Positions 35,301 to 47,096 of a DNA stretch of 64,000 nt are shown here, in pieces. This stretch comes from Zygnema cylindricum. Lineage: Eukaryota > Streptophyta > Zygnematophyceae > Zygnematales > Zygnemataceae. The notes below the pieces were generated by a model. The model made no database searches. It was not told where the DNA came from and was given only the letters and a program-made list of their open reading frames with translations. The position numbers and the translations under genes were made by a program. How positions within the stretch are numbered: the first letter of the stretch is position 1; every line of letters starts with the position of its first letter. The DNA is taken from contig JBBHKE010000409.1 in the NCBI GenBank assembly GCA_037447655.1, positions 62,001-126,000 of the forward strand, read 5' to 3'.

Positions 35301-36679
35301 AGAATGTAGTATGCAGTGTATTTTCTCTGCATTGATTCTATATTCTGAAAGAAACAAGTCGTCTAGAGTTTCTGCAAATATCCTCTACAGAAAATAAATA
35401 AAAAAACAAAAAACCAAAAAAGAGAGAACAATGCAACAAAAAAAAATCCAAAATTTATCCTAATGCTCTCCTGAATGTCTGCCCTATCATCTTGATGAAA
35501 AAAAAATACCGTCGCATAAAAAACAAATTCAAAAGGAACATAGGAAAGAGAACAGAAAACCCAAATTCAGTTTCATTTGCTAATTTTTCTAAGAAAGACT
35601 TCGAAACTCTTGCCAAGGATAGACAAGAAAAATAAAATAGAATTATCTCTACACGAAAATACAATACCAACAAAAGGGGAGGGGAAAAAAACAATAAAAG
35701 GGAAATGCAAGAAAGGTGAAACGGAAAATAGGAAACAGGAAATAGGAAAGTAGAAAAAAAAAAAAAAACAAACAGACAAACACCTCCAGAAAGTTAAACC
35801 AGCTTTTCCGAGCACAATACAACACAAACAAAAACTGCATGCTACCCCGTGAGAAAATTGAAAAGGTGTAAACATGGCGTATAACCTCATCAACTGCCCT
35901 CGAACTTGGACCAAAAAATACATTAAACAGAAATATAGTCGATTAAACAAACCATCTGCAGCTACATAAAGCAAGAATAAGTAAAGATGCAGTTCGTTAA
36001 ACATATAGTGTTTTAAGCAAATCATCTGATTTTCTATAAGGCATACATAACAAAAGATACCGCTTATTTAGAACACCGTCTTCATCTGGATAAAGCATAA
36101 ATAAGTAAAGATACGGAAAATTAAGGATAGTTTGTGAAGCACATCAACTGACTCCGTATCAGTCACAGAAAGACTGAAAATACAGTCTGAAGATATAGTT
36201 TGTTAACCACACCATCTGCATCTGGATAAAGCATAAATAAGTAAAGATACGGTTTGTTAATAATACAGGCGGTTGAACTCACCATCTGCATCAGGATCTG
36301 ATAGACCAGGAATACGTCCTGCTACTGCACTGCTTGCTGTAATTGCTAAAGCCGATTGCTCATCATGCAGAAGAACAGCAGCAGCAGCGGCAGCCAAACT
36401 AACGCCAAAAACTGATCGACGTGACACTTCATTATTAACGCCAGAATAAGTATCGCGCAGACCAGCTATTCTTGATCGAGGTGACGCTTCATTACGATCA
36501 GAATCGGTATCTTGCAACGCAGCTCTTACAGCAAGCCCAGGATGAACTGCTGGAGGTTTGGAACAGCCCAGCTGAGATGTCTTCTCAAGTTCAGAGAGGG
36601 ATGACAAACTTGTCCTAAGAGAAAATGCAGTTTGTAGAGTAGCTTGGAGTTTTCCAGCAGCCATGGAAGAAAGAGCCAT
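32373..36679 (-). CDS. PsbP-domain protein, PPD6-like, thylakoid lumen (300 aa, five exons)
   Basis: Exons: 36679-36283, 34787-34684, 33792-33681, 33372-33148, 32437-32373 (903 nt, phases consistent). Residues 1-80 look like a stroma transit peptide. Residues 86-112 (SRRSVFGVSLAAAAAAVLL ending SALA) form a twin-arginine-style lumen signal. The mature PsbP fold follows: KRPEGKSGGHGIGWSEVIPY, FKVPTEWEEVPVSIADLGG, TEIDLRFTNSKAG, VIYAFGPELTGNTVEGKVK, ATAAGNRLYIMTVTASG and a last exon QWKKYASDLKLIAESFRV. The GKSGGHGIGW and SIADLGGTEIDLRF segments resemble plant PPD6, so I favour that subgroup, though I type the name from memory of the family. PPD proteins are PsbP relatives and are not core oxygen-evolving subunits; the role of this one is unknown. 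A second in-frame ATG lies at codon 6. Confidence 0.93.
32540..32880 (+). repeat. CCCTATCCCTCTCC tandem repeat in PPD6-like intron 4
   Basis: On the plus strand this is pyrimidine-rich, so the host transcript (minus) carries the purine strand, unlike most other such tracts here. It includes two exact copies of a block of about 50 bp at 32712-32818 containing CTCCACCTCCCTGTCCCTC. Confidence 0.8.
34970..35225. repeat. degenerate tandem repeat, AAACTTGAATTTGAATATGT unit, PPD6-like intron 1
   Basis: Nine or more variants of AAACTTGAA(C/T)(C/T)TG and TTTGAATATGTAAAA recur every 20-35 bp. They are confined to this intron. Confidence 0.8.
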
Positions 36680-36981
36680 GGTGTAGAGGAGATGAAAAGG
36701 CAAAAGGATATTGCTGCAAGAGGCATACACCGGTTTGTTTAAGAGGAAAAGAGAAGTCTGGGAAGTACATGAAAAGTGTCGAGCAAATAGAGGAGACGTG
36801 GCTGAACGTGGGCGCACAGAGAGGACTTGTTCATGAGAGGGCTACCAGACAGCCACGTCATAGCCGTACGATTTGACACGCGAGGTCCGAATCTGTGACA
36901 AAAATCTATGAATCTGTGCCTGTGTGTTGTTTTTTTATGAAAACAAATCATAGGTCTAGTTTCGATTCTAGCAAAGTACAG

Positions 36982-37536
36982 TACACCGTCAATCGCTATT
37001 AGAGTATATAACGCCAATTCGGTGCCCTTTTTTCAAAAAGAAAAACCCGAAATACAATCCATAATTTTATTTTTTCCATTATTCTAATTAGGCTTTTTTT
37101 TCAATTAGCGTTATTAAGGAAAGTACATTGCGATGGAAATAGTGTGGCGTACGGAAAGTGAATCTCCGTATGAAATGGTACTTTTTGAATTACAAAGGCA
37201 TAAAAAGACACTTAACATTATTGCGCACACATGTGAATGTGCACTGGAAGAAAGAGATGCAAACTCGTCGAAAAAAATCACGTTCTCATATGTTCGTCCG
37301 TCGACCGTGTGAACAGCGCGACGGCGTACGAATTGTCAGATTTTGTACGGTCACACAGATTACTGTAGACATCGAAAGGGCGGGTATTTATTATTCAGGA
37401 CAACCCAAATTACAGTTAGGGATTAATTAGTATATATATTTAAAAAAAAAAAAAAAAAAATCCCGATAAGTGTTAATAACACTATTTTTTTTTTTACGCT
37501 ATTTATTCCTTTACTCTAATAGCAATTGACGGTGTA
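36982..37536 (+). mobile_element. family B element, copy 2
   Basis: Ends CACCGTCAATCGCTATTAGA and CTAATAGCAATTGACGGTG, bounded by TA. The flanks extend the symmetry (AGTACAG before, CTGTACA after). The interior matches 12048-12599 in reverse complement, including a 90-codon ORF at 37158-37430. This lies in the 5' flank of the PPD6-like gene. Confidence 0.75.
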
Positions 37537-37681
37537 CTGTACAGCACGTGATAGTACTTGTAATTTTTCCTTTACTGTTTATAATAACGACAAAAAAATT
37601 ACGAAAACATGCAAAATATAGTACGCTATAATGCCGTTCTGTGTATTTTTTTCACTTTAGTGTTTTATATATGCTGTACAG

Positions 37682-38216
37682 TACACCGTAGTACATCTTG
37701 AATCGCTATTAGTGTTAAGAAATAATTAGTGTAAAAAAGCAATTAGTGTTGTAAATTCTATTTTGGGTTCAAGGCCAATAAAAAACAACTCTAGCTTATG
37801 CATATCTCTCATTTGGGTACATTTTCCCTATATTGTAGCCGGTATAGCATATGTTCACATAGTCGACGTTTCAACATGTGATAACAGGTTCGCCTGATTT
37901 TCCCCCACCTTTATCACTGAGAATCAAACCTGAGTGTGCTTTTCCGTGTCGACGCACTCACATTCGCGTGTCGGCGCCTTTATCTGACACTCTTTCTATA
38001 CAATTGTACAAAATAAGGATCAATTTTAGTACGGACTGACACATTTCGTACACTACAGTAGTTAAAAACTGTCCAAATTAGAGTTATTAACGCTAATAAA
38101 ACACTACCTATATTGACGTAAAAAAACAATTAGAGTTATTCATTGTATTTTGGGTTCAAGGGTCAAAATTTGGGGGGCCAAATTAGCAGTATTAACGCTA
38201 AAAGATTCACGGTGTA
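37682..38216. mobile_element. TA-type element with CTTGAATCGCTATTAG terminus
   Basis: The left end carries TACACCG then CTTGAATCGCTATTAGTGTT, with a short insertion between. The right end is CTAAAAGATTCACGGTGTA. About 535 bp, AT-rich, non-coding; internal copies of the ATTAGTGTTAA and ATTAGAGTTATTAA words suggest a composite or decayed element. Confidence 0.55.
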
Positions 38217-38719
38217 CTGCTTATTTTTGATTTTTTTTCCCTTAGTAGTCATAAGTTATGCCAGATTCCTATGCATTTTTTCCCATGATTTTTTTTTTAT
38301 AACTACGATATTTGACGAATAGAGCATTCCCTCATTAAGTGCGAAACAATTAGTTGTCATCCAATTAGGGGCGCAACCATATTCATTAATTGTTACGCTT
38401 TGGAAACCCGTGGGTGCATGGAGACCGCATGGGGGCTTCCGTACATGTTAGGCCTGTTCTTTCCCTCATAATGATATTGCAAAAACACCTTGATGACTTC
38501 GATTGTTGCAACAGTGTCGAAATACTCACTATATTCAACCATGTATCATCACAAGCGGTTCCACTTTTGGAGGTCTTCAGATCAATCTGCTCTTATAAAT
38601 TAAATACCCAGCAAGTAAATACCCACGAGAACACCACAGAGCCAATAAGCAGAAATACAATATACCGTCGAAGTATTTGTTAGAACCATTCTAATTCAGA
38701 ATCTAACCTCATGTACCAG
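38217..38719. other. intergenic spacer
   Basis: Nothing recognisable: no exon, repeat or inverted terminus. Confidence 0.4.
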
Positions 38720-39132
38720 GTAGAATCATATCGCTATAATTTAGATATTTGATATATCAAATCGATCAGTTAGAGGCCTTGATAAATCGCACCAGTTTTT
38801 ACAAATTATATCGATATATTTGGTAAAAGGTGGGTGTCCGAACAGATCTAGTACAGTAAATCGTACAGAATATCTTTGGAAGATCGCACAGAAAATCTTT
38901 TCCCCCCGCCCGCTTACTGATCGGCGTCAACGGGGGGGAGGATGCTTTTGAATTTTTGTTTGACTTAGCTTCGCTTCGATATATCGCGATTGAATCACGA
39001 TATCACCCAATATATCACATAAATATCGCAACACTAGGCTCCTCGATATATCGAAGCGTTATATCCATTATCGGGTACCCAAAACTAGGTACATATCAAA
39101 TGTCAGCAAGGGCCCTTCGATACACAACACTA
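38720..39132. mobile_element. decayed family A' element
   Basis: The right end GATACACAACAC followed by TA matches the family A' terminus, and the interior has CGATATATCGCGAT-type palindromes. The left end is too diverged to fix, so the start is approximate. Confidence 0.45.
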
Positions 39133-39707
39133 TCATAATCAATTGAGCAAGCGACAATTTGTAAAAACAGTCAAGAAAAATTGCCGGACCATAGACCAAA
39201 AACCTTCCCCATCTTACCAAACCATTTTTTAGTGAAAAAACTTTTTTTCTGTACCACAAAGGGGGAAAAATGCGTGTCACACTTCCATCTAGTGTTAACC
39301 AAAAATAGTGTGTGTTTTACAAACAATAAGGAAAAACATACATTCTCAGATTGATTTGTTATCCGTGCAGATTCCATTATTAGGCATGTGGGGCAATATA
39401 CTCCCTAGACGAACCAAAAACCCTAACGAGCCAATACCCCAAATCAAGCCTCACTTCTCCCTTTCTGCCCTTCCCTCTCACACCAATTTTCCTCTCATAA
39501 GTTTTCATCTCATGCCTTCCTTCTCTCCCATACCAACTTTTCTTCTCATACCAACTTTCCCTCTCATACCGACTTTTGCTCCGCTTCCTTCTCTGTTTCA
39601 ACATTCACAAATACTCAAAGCCGCCTAACCAAAAAGTACTCGAGAAACAAAAAATGGTGTGCAACCATCAAATCTGACTCTACTGTAAAGTTTTTCTTCT
39701 TTTGTCT

Positions 39708-42700
39708 TTATCTCCGCATTCCCCTTCCTCGTCCCCTCATCATTCCACCCCCTCTGCCTCCCATGCCTCCCATTCCTCGTCCTCCACCTCCACCTCCACC
39801 TTCGGCTGCCTCCGACTGAAAACTCAAAACACATTGTACCCAAATAAGGAAGATTTTCATTCATATTGTTAATAGACATATATTTTATACACACATGCAA
39901 CACTTTTCATGAACCACTATGCATAGACTTATTACATTTTATACGAATAAGCAATAATTTCCTTACCAGTGAGCTTCTTCATTTCATACAAATAAGAAAG
40001 ATTTTCATAAATTTTGTGCATAGACTCATCATGTATATTATACAAATAGGTCAAATTTTCAACACTACTATGCATAGACTTATAGATTTTATAAAAATTG
40101 GCAATTATGCTTTTATACATTTTACACGATTTGTGCAAAAAGTTTATAAGTTGTAAACCGTAAATAGTCCTCTGTCCTTCTAAACGACATCTTTACTCAA
40201 TCAGAAACTGCCAAAAGGCTCTGCAGAAAAATCTTAAGAAAAAATACTAAAGATAGCCCATAGTCCAAAGCCATAGCACTCACCGAATGGTTCTTTTCAA
40301 TAACGAAAGAAAAACCATGAATAAAGAAGATAAAATAACAAGAAAAGTACCGCGTCGAAAGAAAAAAAGGTAGAATAAGTGACTCGGTGTCACTCACCTT
40401 GGGGTTTGTAACGGTCTCATCTACACTTAAGACGAGGCAGGCAGCCTCAGATGCCGCAGTTAACGCGTTAATCTGCAAAAAAGTAAATCCGTTTAAAACG
40501 GTCAGTTTACTAATATAAATGGTTGAAGACGATTGGTTTACTAACAGAATCAGTTTAAAACAATCGGTTTACTAACAAAACCATTTAAAAACTGCCGGTG
40601 TACTAACAGATTCGGTTCACAAGCACTGGTTCACTACCATAATTGAGCTTCTGTGGATTTATTTAGTAGCAGGAAAAATCGACACGCATTCCATCTATCG
40701 CTAGCAAAATAAATAAAATAAAACAAAATAACTGCCATCAGAGAACAAAAAATATAAAAAAAATGAATTGTTCATGATAACAACATCAACGTGTACAACG
40801 TAGCACTCGACAGTTGAAAAGCAAACAGAGTTACAAAGTTCCAACTTCTACCTTGACAAGTGCAGGTTCCCAAATAAAGTTTGCGTAGGTATCCATAATT
40901 CCTCCATTGTTCACATCAACTCCAAATAGAGATCCTTCACCTGGAAGATCCAATAAGAAGAATCAGTACATGCATCATAGCGCTATTAGACACCCTTAGG
41001 AAATAATAAATAGGCAAAAAAACCCAGTACGACAAGTCTAAATGAGAAGTATTCCTTCAAGATTCGTAATACACTGCACCTCCTTCCTCATCCCTCTTTG
41101 CTGCTGTTAATAAAATCCCAATGCGTCCAGACCTGACAGCCTGGCCGTTGAAAAACGACCAAGCCTTTTGTCACAACTAACAGCCTCTCGTCCCATATCA
41201 CATTTTCTTATCTCCTCTTAAAAATGAAATTCCTGTATTGCAAAATAGCTTTTCTGTGAAATGCTCACCTGAAGATTGTGCATGTTTCTGTCGAAGTTTA
41301 TTTAACACATCTGTCGCGTCAAATCCTGCGTTTTCACATAATTGTCGGGGAATCACCTGCATTTCCAAAGCAGCCAAAACATTAAAACTAGTAATACGAC
41401 TGATAAAGACTAATTAATCCAGCAATGCCCATAAGAAAACATTTATCGCATCTCTCATGCGCACAAAAAGCTGTGATTAATAGTCACAGTGAAGATTTAA
41501 ATAACTCACCTCAAGAGCCTTAGCAAATGCATTTATAAAAAGCTGGGATTTCCCTGGTATTGACCGTGCATGTTGCCGTAAATAGCGGCTTACTTCCATC
41601 TGCCACATACAAAAAACACACAAATGCTGGTCACGATGTTGCCACTAAAAAAAATCTGAGACCACATGTGCCCAAAATCAATATAAAATACATACTCCTG
41701 GTAATACAATGACAACTTTGTGGCTCAAAAGTAAACTTCCTTACATCAATTGCTCCACCTCCAGCCACCACCGCCGAGTTTTTCACAGCCCTCCTCACAA
41801 TCATGATAGCATCATGAAGACTCCGATCAGCCTCCTCAATAAACTGCAAAAGTCACAAACAGCAGCCAGAAGCACAAGAAACCCTTTTCACATAAACCCT
41901 CGACCTTTTAATCCGTGCCTGGCTAAAATGAAGCCCAAGAAAATCTTATCAAGTTAAAGAACATGATTGGAATCAACCAGAACTATATGTTAACAGAACT
42001 GTACAGGAACAGAATTCAGGATGAAACTTGACAAAGGCGCATATTTAGACGAATTAGACATAAGACCAAAGAATTAGTGACAATAGCTGAATAAACTGTA
42101 TAAAGTCGAACTGTCTGTATTGGGCTAAAAAATCTAGAAAACGAGCAGCCATTGAGACTAAAAAGGGCAATGGAAACCAGCAGATGGAAACCATTCACCC
42201 AGAAGTGGAAAGACACGCAAAAACAGAATACCCTGAACCCAACCAGGCTGACACTATTAAGAAACAGCTTTATTCCAAAATATACATGGAGCTCATACAG
42301 TTCAGGAGCCTATACGGTTGCGAAAAGTCTGGGTAATAACATCGAAAGCATATCAAATGCCCATTCATGATTTGATGATATTCCTCGAACTGACGACATG
42401 CTCAAAATCACACCTGATCAGCTCCTCCTCGAAGAACAATGGTTGCAGTCTTGGCTTCTGGACATCCCGTAAAAATGTTGAAGCGTTCATTTCCAACTTG
42501 ACGCTCATTGAAATGTTCACAATGACCCAAAACCTGCCATTAAAGCAGCTATTGACGTAAGCATTGTTCCTTGAATAAGCGTGATGCATCTTCACAACAA
42601 TCACTAAAGCAACTGCGAAATGCATTGTGCCAATCGTACAATCAGAAGTTATGCCACCTCTCACCCCCCACAAAAATGAGTGACTGGCTGATTTCAGCAC

Positions 42701-45700
42701 AATTTCCATGTTGCCAAGGACAGACCAGCACACATGACACTTAGACGAAGCGTTTCTAAATGACGTCGCCAATCTAAATATGTGACACTCAACTTGTTTG
42801 CAAACCATAATGATACGTGCATGAGCATAAGATCTTAACTGTTCCTCAAAAGTGACAAGACTTCAAGTTTACTTACACTGGGCACTATGTTGTTGACACT
42901 TGTCTGTACTGCAGCACCAGTTGCCTTTGCCACTCGCTGAAGATCCTCCTCAGGTACTCGACCAGCACAAAAGATGTCCCTATCTGCAAAGTACTGCATT
43001 TTGAAACGTACAGCAACAGTCGAGGTTTGTTAAAAAACATAAGCCAGAAATGCATAAAGCCAACGCATCAAGGGGCAGCATTTATTACTTCAAAAATATA
43101 GCTTGAGTGTGCATCCATTATGATGACGTGGAGGTTCACAACCCTGACTAATGGATACATCCATGAGGTTCAAGCTGCTTGACAAAATTTCCAAGTGAAT
43201 CTTACCACAATAAACAAAAAAATAAAAAACTAAACAAAAGTTGGACCACTTTCACTCCATCCAGCGGCATACATGCCGCATTTGCCATGCTATTTCCAGT
43301 TGCGAAAGCACAAGAGTCACATGGATCACCTGTGTTCCTAAGTCGCCAATCGCCAGACGAGAGAGAACAATTTTTGCACCACAAGCTACACACTTATCCA
43401 GCTTGTCGTAAATAATATTCCACTCCGCGTCAACTATTGACTGGTATTGTTCTGGGTCTGTCAGCCTGCAATGCCAAGACTACGACAAAAGATTGAGAAG
43501 CAAGAGGACAAAAAAAATAACAAAGTGACCAAGCCGAATATGGTTTCCATGAAAAGCACGCGCATTGCCATTGGTAATAATGACAAGTCACAACAGAAAT
43601 TCTTCTTCATGACAACTTGTGACAAATGAGCCAAGCCACAATATACGCTCACCTCACTTCTGCATTTTCCTTTTCAGATTTAAGCTCCAGCTCGATGTTC
43701 AATAAGAGAATTGTCGGGTTCTCAAAAGTCTTAGGTTGTTGCTCAAACCCAGCATATGAGAATGTCTTTTTGAAGGCCACACCCTCAACAAGAAATGAAT
43801 CTCGCATAGTACCTCCTTGCACCTGCCATGTTACAAAAGACACACAACATATAAAACACCATCCTTTCTTTGTCTAAGAGGTTCCAAATCGTGAATTCCA
43901 GTGCTACATCCCAATGCAGAAGCTACAGTGCCCATTGAAGTTAGTGTGACGAAATAATTAGCGTAAACATAGAATTAGAATGCATAGTACTAATTCGGTG
44001 AAGAGAGAGGTGGCCACTTGTAGTCCAACTCCATTAAAAATATCATTACACTAACTTATGATTTTTTGTCAAAGAAAGTCGCAACCAAATTAATATTATT
44101 AATAGTGATGGGCAGTTTTCATGGTCCACACTATTCCACTTTCACCTGAAGAATCCAATCATCAAGTACCACATGAACACTTAAAAAGCTGTAATAGAGT
44201 CACCTTGTATGAATAATGGTGTGGAATCTTCTAGCCAAAGACTAAAGTGCAATTCCAGGCAAAATCCTGCCTTGATAAGAACTATGCTTAAAATGACCAT
44301 AACGTTCCCCTATTTACATCTGCAACCCGCTTAATATCCTACAACAAATTTTGCAGTTATCATAAAAAAAAATGAGGATTCTCTCATAGTCAGATAATTA
44401 CATTACTTGGGAACAGCAATCAGGTTCAGCATCAGTAAATGTTGAGGCATATACCTTGTAGTATGCAACCAGCCTTTCACTTAGAGATTCTCAAACAAAC
44501 AAAAAAGCATTCCAAAATGGTTTAGGACTGGGAGGTATCCACCATTAGGAACGCAGTGTTGAGAGCTCCGATAATTGACATCTATATGCCATGTCTTTCA
44601 TGCACCATTTAAAAATCATTGGCCTTTCTTTCGAATTCATTTTAATAGCTGCCACAGTTCATACAGCTGCGCTCTTTGCCTTGAAAGGAAATGGACGTAA
44701 ATGAATGTTTTGATCGTGTCTTAAGATTTACAAACACACACACAAAAAAAACACAGGTGATGTTTTCGTAAAGAGACCACCTTTTAAAGGCTACAAACCT
44801 ATCGAAAACAAGAACATCCTTACCTTTTTGACACCTATCATGTTGAGAGGCACATTTTCATCCAACGCCAACACAGCATTTACCACCATTTTGGCAAAAA
44901 AGAATTTCTCTCCGCCAAGAAGCTTAGAGCTTAAACTAGTCGCTGCGCACTTCTCCAAAACGTCCTTTTTCTCCTCAAGGGACTTTCCTTCTATGGTGAT
45001 CGCCACCTTCTTCACATGTTGTACAGCCTACATCATCCCAAAACCCAAATCCAAACGATTCTCGGAGTCAACTACTGTGACTATTGAGTAATTATACATA
45101 CAAAATTACAGGGAATACTGACCAGTATCACCGTCAATGAACAAAAAAATGTGTTTTTTTTAACAAAATTGTACAGCTTTCTGTAAAAATACTATGATTA
45201 TTGCTCCAATAACATCAGTTTCAGGGCTTGTACAATTCCCTCATATGTCAGACCACAGGTCACCAAAACAATTCACGGTCCTGATTGACCATAGATGTAC
45301 AACATTATAGCGCACAAAAAAATCCTTCCAGGGTAATTATACATTGGCTATTACTGGCGTTACTGGGCAGGAACCACAGTAATTGTACAAAAAAGTGTAT
45401 GATTTGTACATTTTCCTGTACAATTACTGCAACTACTGCCCAGTAACGCCAGTAATCGAGAATGTCTAATACCCCTTTGAGCATCAGCTCACCACCGATA
45501 TATTAAACTATCTGCATTAAACAGATAGGGTTGCCAAGATGTCCTCCAATTGTGCAAGTTCCCTCCAAAAATAAACACACCATTAGGGCTGAGAGTGCAG
45601 ATAATAATACCAAATTTGATGCTGTTCGGAAGCTCCTAATGATAAGTTGCGGATGAACTCCATCTTCTACAAAAGGTTTGGCTTCTCTAAGAAATTCACC

Positions 45701-46501
45701 TGCCAATAGAACTACGGTGGTTGTACCATCACCGACCTGTTGTACAAAAAAAAACACACCATGACATATCAACATTGATTGCTTCCACACTAGAAAGACC
45801 TGAAGTATAAACTTTTGGCATTTTGGGTATACGCAGGTATCAACTGAGTGAGGTACAGTGTATCTCTGGTATGAAACTCTATACAACAAACTCTCCGAGA
45901 ACAGACTAAGTTTCGCAAAGGAGGCAATTAAACGTAAAGACTAGTTGAAAACATGCGTTGAAAATACTACTGCGATTTTACCAAATCAAAGGCCTCTCAG
46001 ATATCAAAATTGCTAGAAAAATACAAGTGAGCACAAACCTGACCTCGGCATCCTGCGATTTGGCGATTTCTACAAGTGTCTTGGCAGCAGGATGGACAAT
46101 ATCAAGAAGTTTCATAATTGTTGCTCCGTCGTTTGAGATAGTTGTAGAAGTTCCATTATGGATAAGTTTGTCCATTCCTCTTGGCCCCAGAGTGGTCCGT
46201 ACAGCATCCACCACAGCAAGACATGCATTTATATTGCTCAGAAGCTGCTGCTTTCCTTGAGAAGTATCTGTTCCTTCTTTCAGAAGGATTATTTGAGGTT
46301 GCTGTGCAGACAAGGAAACAACAATAACTTAAATAATAAGCTTAATCTTAGTAATACACTTCATAGTCAGTCAGCAACTCTTGCTGTCATGAGAAACACA
46401 TAACATCAGTTCTGAAGTGTCAGCTTCACTTTCATCAACCCATACAGTATAGACACAGGGCATGCCAGTGGAAAGAAAAGACTTACAACCATATTGGCCA
46501 T
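39708..46501 (-). CDS. CCT7: T-complex protein 1 subunit eta (CCT7), 564 aa, 14 exons
   Basis: Exons: 46501-46487, 46301-46044, 45736-45611, 45027-44824, 43822-43653, 43465-43330, 42993-42877, 42533-42414, 41843-41745, 41599-41510, 41356-41269, 40940-40852, 40472-40398, 39815-39708. The total is 1695 nt with every phase matching. This is a subunit of the cytosolic TRiC/CCT chaperonin, which folds actin, tubulin and other proteins with ATP. Diagnostic segments: [49 protein letters not shown], the nucleotide loop [15 protein letters not shown], apical [49 protein letters not shown] and a Gly/Arg/Met-rich C-terminal tail ending GMRR. Most homologues I recall have VVPGGGAIE there, so the Ala is slightly unusual. 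The length is normal. Start choice: the 15-nt first exon encodes MANMV, spliced to QPQII. Confidence 0.97.
39880..40150. repeat. degenerate tandem repeat in the last CCT7 intron
   Basis: CATAGACTTAT...ATTTTATACAAATA-type units of about 60-70 bp recur four or five times between exon 13 and exon 14. The unit is private to this intron. Confidence 0.65.
40490..40640. repeat. degenerate tandem repeat in CCT7 intron 12
   Basis: Units of about 40-45 bp based on GGTTTACTAACAGA and AGTTTAAAAC follow the acceptor side of the exon at 40472. Confidence 0.65.
43929..44114. mobile_element. family D MITE in CCT7 intron 4
   Basis: The ends TGCCCATTGAAGTTAGTG and TTAATAGTGATGGGCA are imperfect inverted repeats, with an internal GTCGCAACCAAATTAATATT block. 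Relatives: 52020-52641, 57411-57898 and 57920-58176. Length 186 bp. Confidence 0.6.
45350..45456. repeat. 107-bp hairpin (fold-back MITE) in CCT7 intron 3
   Basis: The arm ATTACTGGCGTTACTGGGCA is perfectly complementary to TGCCCAGTAACGCCAGTAAT at the other end, and pairing continues imperfectly through AATTGTACA. It lies between exons 45611 and 45027. A diverged relative with ATTACTGGCAATTAG and GCCAGTAAAGCCAGTTA ends may lie at about 5185-5278. Confidence 0.75.
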
Positions 46502-47096
46502 GGCAGCAACGCAGGATCCTTCCTTCACCTAGAAACTAATTCTCAAATTGTCTTGGCACGGAATCTCTTTAGATTTCCAAAAAAATGTCAAAACATAAAC
46601 AAAAGCTCGTAATCGTCTGCTATACAATTCCGAACTTCTTTAACCTTTCTCTCTCTCTCTCTCTCACTCTCCACAGGAACCTTCGAAATTTTTACCGCAA
46701 AGCTACAGAAGCTCACTCTTGATTGGCTTTTGGAGTCTGCGAGTTTGTGCGACTTTGTGCGACGTCATATGTGTGTCACGACGACTAATAAAGTACGTGA
46801 CCTGACCCAAATCGTGCAGTAATGTACTAATATTGTACAGATTCGTACGTTTGTCTGTACAAAAAAATACTTTCATGCACGACTCGAAGAAAATTCGTGA
46901 GTACCTGGTTTCCCTTGGCCGTACTTCGTCATGTGCAAATTGTAGGCTCTATTTGATCGACGGTTGAGATCGATCGAATCTGACGGCCACCCACGCTTCA
47001 ATTCGCAGCTGGATGCCAAATAAACCGAGAAGCTCTCCCATTCCAGGTTCTCTTCGGCCCCTGTCGCTCGCCTGCCTGTTTGGGGTTTTAGCAGCC
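46502..47096. promoter_or_regulatory. bidirectional promoter interval of CCT7 and RPL15
   Basis: Only 595 bp separate the two divergent start codons. It contains a CTCTCTCTCTCTCTC run at 46651-46668 on the plus strand (GA-rich in the CCT7 leader), a GACGTCA-type word at 46761, and GGGGTTTTAG just before the L15 ATG. No exon is visible. A shared promoter is inferred from spacing. Confidence 0.55.
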
